Assembly: GCF_030518155.1 (NCBI RefSeq)
Contig: NZ_JAULRU010000215.1
Location: 93,114-157,113, forward strand
Source of the DNA: Gilvimarinus gilvus
GTDB taxonomy: Bacteria > Pseudomonadota > Gammaproteobacteria > Pseudomonadales > Cellvibrionaceae
Length of the DNA stretch: 64,000 nucleotides
Direction: 5' to 3'
Part shown: positions 61,463 through 64,000 of the stretch, piece after piece
Position numbering within the stretch: position 1 is the first letter of the stretch
Layout of the letters: each line of letters opens with the position of its first letter
Made by a program: the position numbers and the translations under genes
Notes under the pieces: generated by a model
Told to the model about the DNA's origin: nothing
Database searches by the model: none
Seen by the model: only the letters and a program-made list of their open reading frames with translations

Positions 61463-63052
61463 ATGCCTAAACACAAACAACCCCTGCACCCGGACGCGCC
61501 GCTCAAGCTCAACGATCACGCCCGGCCCATTACCCGGCGCGATATGATTTGTCAGGGTTTTCAAAAAGGTGCCGCCACGGTGATGGGCGCCTCTGCGTTT
61601 AGTTTGTTTACCAACCCGCGTCAGGCGGAGGCGGCGCTGTCGTCCGATCTCGCCGCTATGCGCAACGCCTGCGGCATTGCCACACAGGGCGCGGGTAAAA
61701 TTCCGTTTATCTGTTTCGATTTGGCCGGCGGCGCCAATATTGCCGGCTCTAACGTGCTGGTGGGCGGCGCTGGCGGGCAGATGGATTTTCTCTCCACGGC
61801 CGGTTACAGCAAGCAGGGCCTGCCCGGTGACATGACACCGCAAAGCGGGCAAGGCAACTTTATTAATCAGGATTTGGGCCTCGCCTTTCACTCTGACAGC
61901 CAAATGCTGCGCGGTATTTTGGAGCGCATCGGCGCCGATCGTGCCGCCAACATTAACGGCGCGGTGATTCCCGCCCGCTCAGAGAACGACACCGGCAACA
62001 ACCCGCACAACCCCATGTACGGCATTAACCGCGTCGGCGCGGACGGCTCGCTGCTATCGCTGATTGGCTCGCGCTCCAGTGACTCCGGCGGCAACTCGAT
62101 GGCACCGGCGATGTTAATGAACCCGGAAGTGCGGCCCACCAAAGTGGACCGGCCCAGTGACGTGTCGGGCTTAGTGGATGTGGGCGATCTGGTGGGCCTG
62201 CTTGAGCAGAGCGACACAGTCGCGGTCATGGAATCCATGTATCGCATCAGCAACGCTAAGTTGGGCGCGGTTAATACCGGCAGCGTGCGCGACACGGTGC
62301 TGAAAGATTTAATGCGCTGCGGTTATGTAAAAAGTGCGGATCTGGCCGATCGCTTTGGCGACCCCTCGGCCATCGACCCCATTGCCGACCCGGACATTGT
62401 CGGCCCCGCGGGTATTTTCAGCTTCGAGGAGTTCGACGGCGACAGTGAGTTTCGCAAGGCCGCCTCGGTGATGAAGTTGGTCATGAACGGCTATGCCGGT
62501 GCCGGTACCATTACCATGGGCGGTTACGATTACCACACCGGGGATCGCTCCACCGGCGAGCTGCGCGACCTGCGCGCCGGGCGCTGCATCGGCGCCTGTT
62601 TAGAGTACGCGGCGCGCATCGGCGTGCCAGTGATGATTTATGTGTTCTCCGACGGCTCGGTGTTCTCTAACGGTATGTTGGACAATTCCGTCGAAGGGCG
62701 CGGCAAAGGTGTATGGACCGGTGACAATCAACAAACCGCCGCTTCCTACTTTTTGGTGTACAACCCCACCGGCCGCCCCGGTATTGTCGGCGGCACCATG
62801 GAAGAGCAAGCGCTGCATCAACAGCTGGGCTATATGCGCCAGAGCGGCGATGTGGAAACGGCATCGAGCCCAGCGGCCAACAATGTGAACTTGCTGGTGG
62901 AGACCTTGGTGCTGAATTATATGGCACTGCACAACGAGCAGCATTTGTTCCCCACGCTGTTTCCTCAGCATGGGTTGGGGACGGCGGCGTTGATGGATCG
63001 GCTGACGGCGATGAATCCGATTGTGGATGGGGGGATTGGGAATCCGGTTTAG
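61463..63052 (+). CDS. Tat-exported DUF1501-like protein
   Basis: A 529-residue protein with a twin-arginine signal (ITRRDMICQGFQKGAATVMG at about residues 22-41) and CAGGAG before the ATG. The mature part has the DUF1501-type features of an alkaline-phosphatase-like fold (PFICFDLAGGANIAGSNVLV, YDYHTGDRSTGELRDLRAGR, PVMIYVFSDGSVFSNGML). In Planctomycetes DUF1501 proteins pair with DUF1588/1592 heme proteins, here replaced by the heme and LamG proteins upstream. It closes the plus-strand group. Confidence 0.82.
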   Translation: MPKHKQPLHPDAPLKLNDHARPITRRDMICQGFQKGAATVMGASAFSLFTNPRQAEAALSSDLAAMRNACGIATQGAGKIPFICFDLAGGANIAGSNVLVGGAGGQMDFLSTAGYSKQGLPGDMTPQSGQGNFINQDLGLAFHSDSQMLRGILERIGADRAANINGAVIPARSENDTGNNPHNPMYGINRVGADGSLLSLIGSRSSDSGGNSMAPAMLMNPEVRPTKVDRPSDVSGLVDVGDLVGLLEQSDTVAVMESMYRISNAKLGAVNTGSVRDTVLKDLMRCGYVKSADLADRFGDPSAIDPIADPDIVGPAGIFSFEEFDGDSEFRKAASVMKLVMNGYAGAGTITMGGYDYHTGDRSTGELRDLRAGRCIGACLEYAARIGVPVMIYVFSDGSVFSNGMLDNSVEGRGKGVWTGDNQQTAASYFLVYNPTGRPGIVGGTMEEQALHQQLGYMRQSGDVETASSPAANNVNLLVETLVLNYMALHNEQHLFPTLFPQHGLGTAALMDRLTAMNPIVDGGIGNPV

Positions 63053-63165
63053 GTTTTTGCCTGCGGCGGCTTGGCGTCTTTGACGCTTGGGGTTCGCCTT
63101 TTGGCGGTGGGGTTTTGTAGCACTAAGCGAGCTCTGTGTTAAAACGATAATTTTATATTTCTTTT

Positions 63166-63411
63166 TTGTTTTTGCCCTCTGTCGCCGGGCGGGGCGAATA
63201 ACTTCTTTTTACGTGAAAAGAAGTCATCAAGAAACACGCCCCGGAGATCCCGCCCCTGTGGGGTGCCCTCGCTCCAGTCTATTTTAGGGGCCGTCTCGAC
63301 AGGGCGTCCATGCCCTGGCGATACTTGCGCAAACGTCCTGTTTGCTTACCTCCTAAAATAGACTTCCGCTCGGCTGGATCTAAGGGGTTTAGAAACCCGG
63401 TGCTTCGTAGT
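63166..63411. repeat. Dispersed intergenic repeat, copy 2
   Basis: Matches the copy at 7632-7862 in order: TTTTTGCCCTCT, CGCCGGGCGGGG, AAGAAGT-type hairpin with ATCAAGAAAC, a hairpin with arms TCTATTTTAGG/CCTAAAATAGA around AGGGC-GTCCAT-GCCCT, TCGGCTGGAT and GCTTCGTAGT. It fills most of the 465-base gap between 63052 and 63518. The rest of the gap shows no gene. Confidence 0.78.
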
Positions 63412-63517
63412 ATAGTTAAGATCCAGTTTGAAATAAGTAAACTGTCCTCGGAATTCTCAGCACGCCTTAAGTAGACGATCAGAAGAAATTCGAAAAAATA
63501 GTTTCTAGAGAAAATAT

Positions 63518-63838
63518 TCAGCTGCCTATACCCAATAGCAGCTCAATATTTTTGGAATTATTTTCATGTTTTTCTTGAAAATGCTTATAAGCATCAAATC
63601 CTGCTTGGATATACTCTAACGAAAATGCCCCTTTTGATTTCAAGGTGTCAACCATTATAGGGGTTCTATACGTCATTTTTTTTGTTTCATACCCAACTTC
63701 TTCTTCAGTGCTACCATATTTTTCATACATATCCTCAAGGTGCTTCTTAAAATATTCCTGATGCGGAAATTTATAACCTTCATGATGACGGACTGCCCAA
63801 TGAACTAAATCACTATAATTTGCATCAAAGCTATCCAT
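63518..63838 (-). CDS. Small protein of unknown family
   Basis: A 106-residue protein from the ATG at 63838 (MDSFDANYSDLVHWAVRHHE); an upstream ATG at 63871 is possible. It is AT-rich, strongly charged (His, Lys, Glu) and has no recognisable motif, signal peptide or membrane span. The composition differs from the G+C-rich genes to the left, suggesting acquisition by transfer together with the repeat and the IS-like edge to the right. Confidence 0.5.
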   Translation of the reverse strand: MDSFDANYSDLVHWAVRHHEGYKFPHQEYFKKHLEDMYEKYGSTEEEVGYETKKMTYRTPIMVDTLKSKGAFSLEYIQAGFDAYKHFQEKHENNSKNIELLLGIGS

Positions 63839-63907
63839 AGTGGCAGATAACCTGTCAGGCCCGAATGGCACTTACTTAAGCCTAAGCAATTGAAATACTT
63901 ATAAAAA

Positions 63908-64000
63908 GATCGGCTCAATGGTAGGCTGTAAATCGCCAAACTTACCACCTAACCAAAGAGCCGATCCATATGCATGCTATCCAGTCTTGCCGACACTATC
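63908..64000 (+). mobile_element. Possible left edge of an insertion sequence or other element
   Basis: GATCGGCTC (63908-63916) and GAGCCGATC (63958-63966) are perfect inverted arms 41 bases apart, immediately followed by an ATG (63970) that opens a frame MHAIQSCRHY to the window end. The next frame ATG at 63974 also stays open. This layout suggests the end of an insertion sequence, but too little sequence is left to identify a transposase. Confidence 0.3.

Noticed and set aside
61105..61512. Minus-strand frames of 89 and 135 codons
   Set aside because: They cover the composite repeat and the start of the DUF1501-like gene and show no family features.

Overview
The window reads as chromosome of a marine-type gammaproteobacterium, most likely a polysaccharide-degrading member of the Cellvibrionales (Saccharophagus, Teredinibacter or Gilvimarinus relatives). 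This is inferred from gene content: a ybhP-clsB-ybhN operon, an MSHA-type pilin, a SLC13 transporter beside a sialate/xylan-type O-acetylesterase, a sugar-porter MFS permease, and many small DUF-type envelope proteins. No rRNA, tRNA or CRISPR array was seen.

Layout. 1-7.6 kb: a tightly overlapping envelope-motor operon (coiled-coil protein, two TPR lipoproteins, a small periplasmic protein, a TolQ/ExbB channel, two ExbD/TolR proteins, and a TonB-like protein with an AgmX/PglI-type C-terminus), resembling the Agl/Glt motor modules of myxobacteria. 7.6-14 kb: an AT-richer accessory stretch with intergenic repeats, a HEPN-like protein, a DUF4336 protein, small membrane proteins and an M48 peptidase fused to a pilin-like segment. 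14-24 kb: single genes (NERD nuclease, spermidine-synthase-like, methyltransferase, MSHA-type pilin, DUF4174, a GlxA/DJ-1 divergent pair, TetR plus MBL hydrolase, VOC and glycine-rich proteins). 24-28.7 kb: acetylesterase, SLC13 transporter, secreted esterase. 28.7-32.6 kb: a redox operon (short DsbD, TlpA, two unusual thioredoxin-fold proteins, cytochrome b561, DUF4405-like protein), divergent from a ToxR-type regulator with TPRs. 35-39.8 kb: three paralogous periplasmic solute-binding-like proteins interspersed with tapT, a lipocalin-like and a GIN-domain protein. 39.8-47.4 kb: ybhN-clsB-ybhP, an ECF sigma/putative anti-sigma/DUF6249 operon, sugar-porter MFS, GtrA, a PLA2-like secreted protein, DUF805. 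47.5-50.9 kb: a low-molecular-weight tyrosine phosphatase gene broken by a stop codon, a ChaN/Tiki-like protein, FMN reductase, glutaredoxin-like protein, lipase and a 37-residue membrane peptide.

50.9-63.1 kb holds the most unusual system: a minus-strand operon (HzsA-related lipoprotein with two c-type heme motifs, SH3/beta-barrel protein, second barrel, TlpA, DUF4266 lipoprotein, DUF3570 barrel) facing a plus-strand set (mono-heme protein, LamG-containing lipoprotein with two heme motifs, Tat-exported DUF1501-like protein). The divergent start region carries a perfect 11-bp inverted repeat whose two arms sit at mirrored -35 positions, so both arms of the system are probably co-regulated. 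I infer an outer-membrane-associated, multi-heme oxidative system of unknown substrate.

The right end (63.1-64 kb) has another copy of the intergenic repeat, an unrecognised small gene, and the edge of what may be an insertion sequence.
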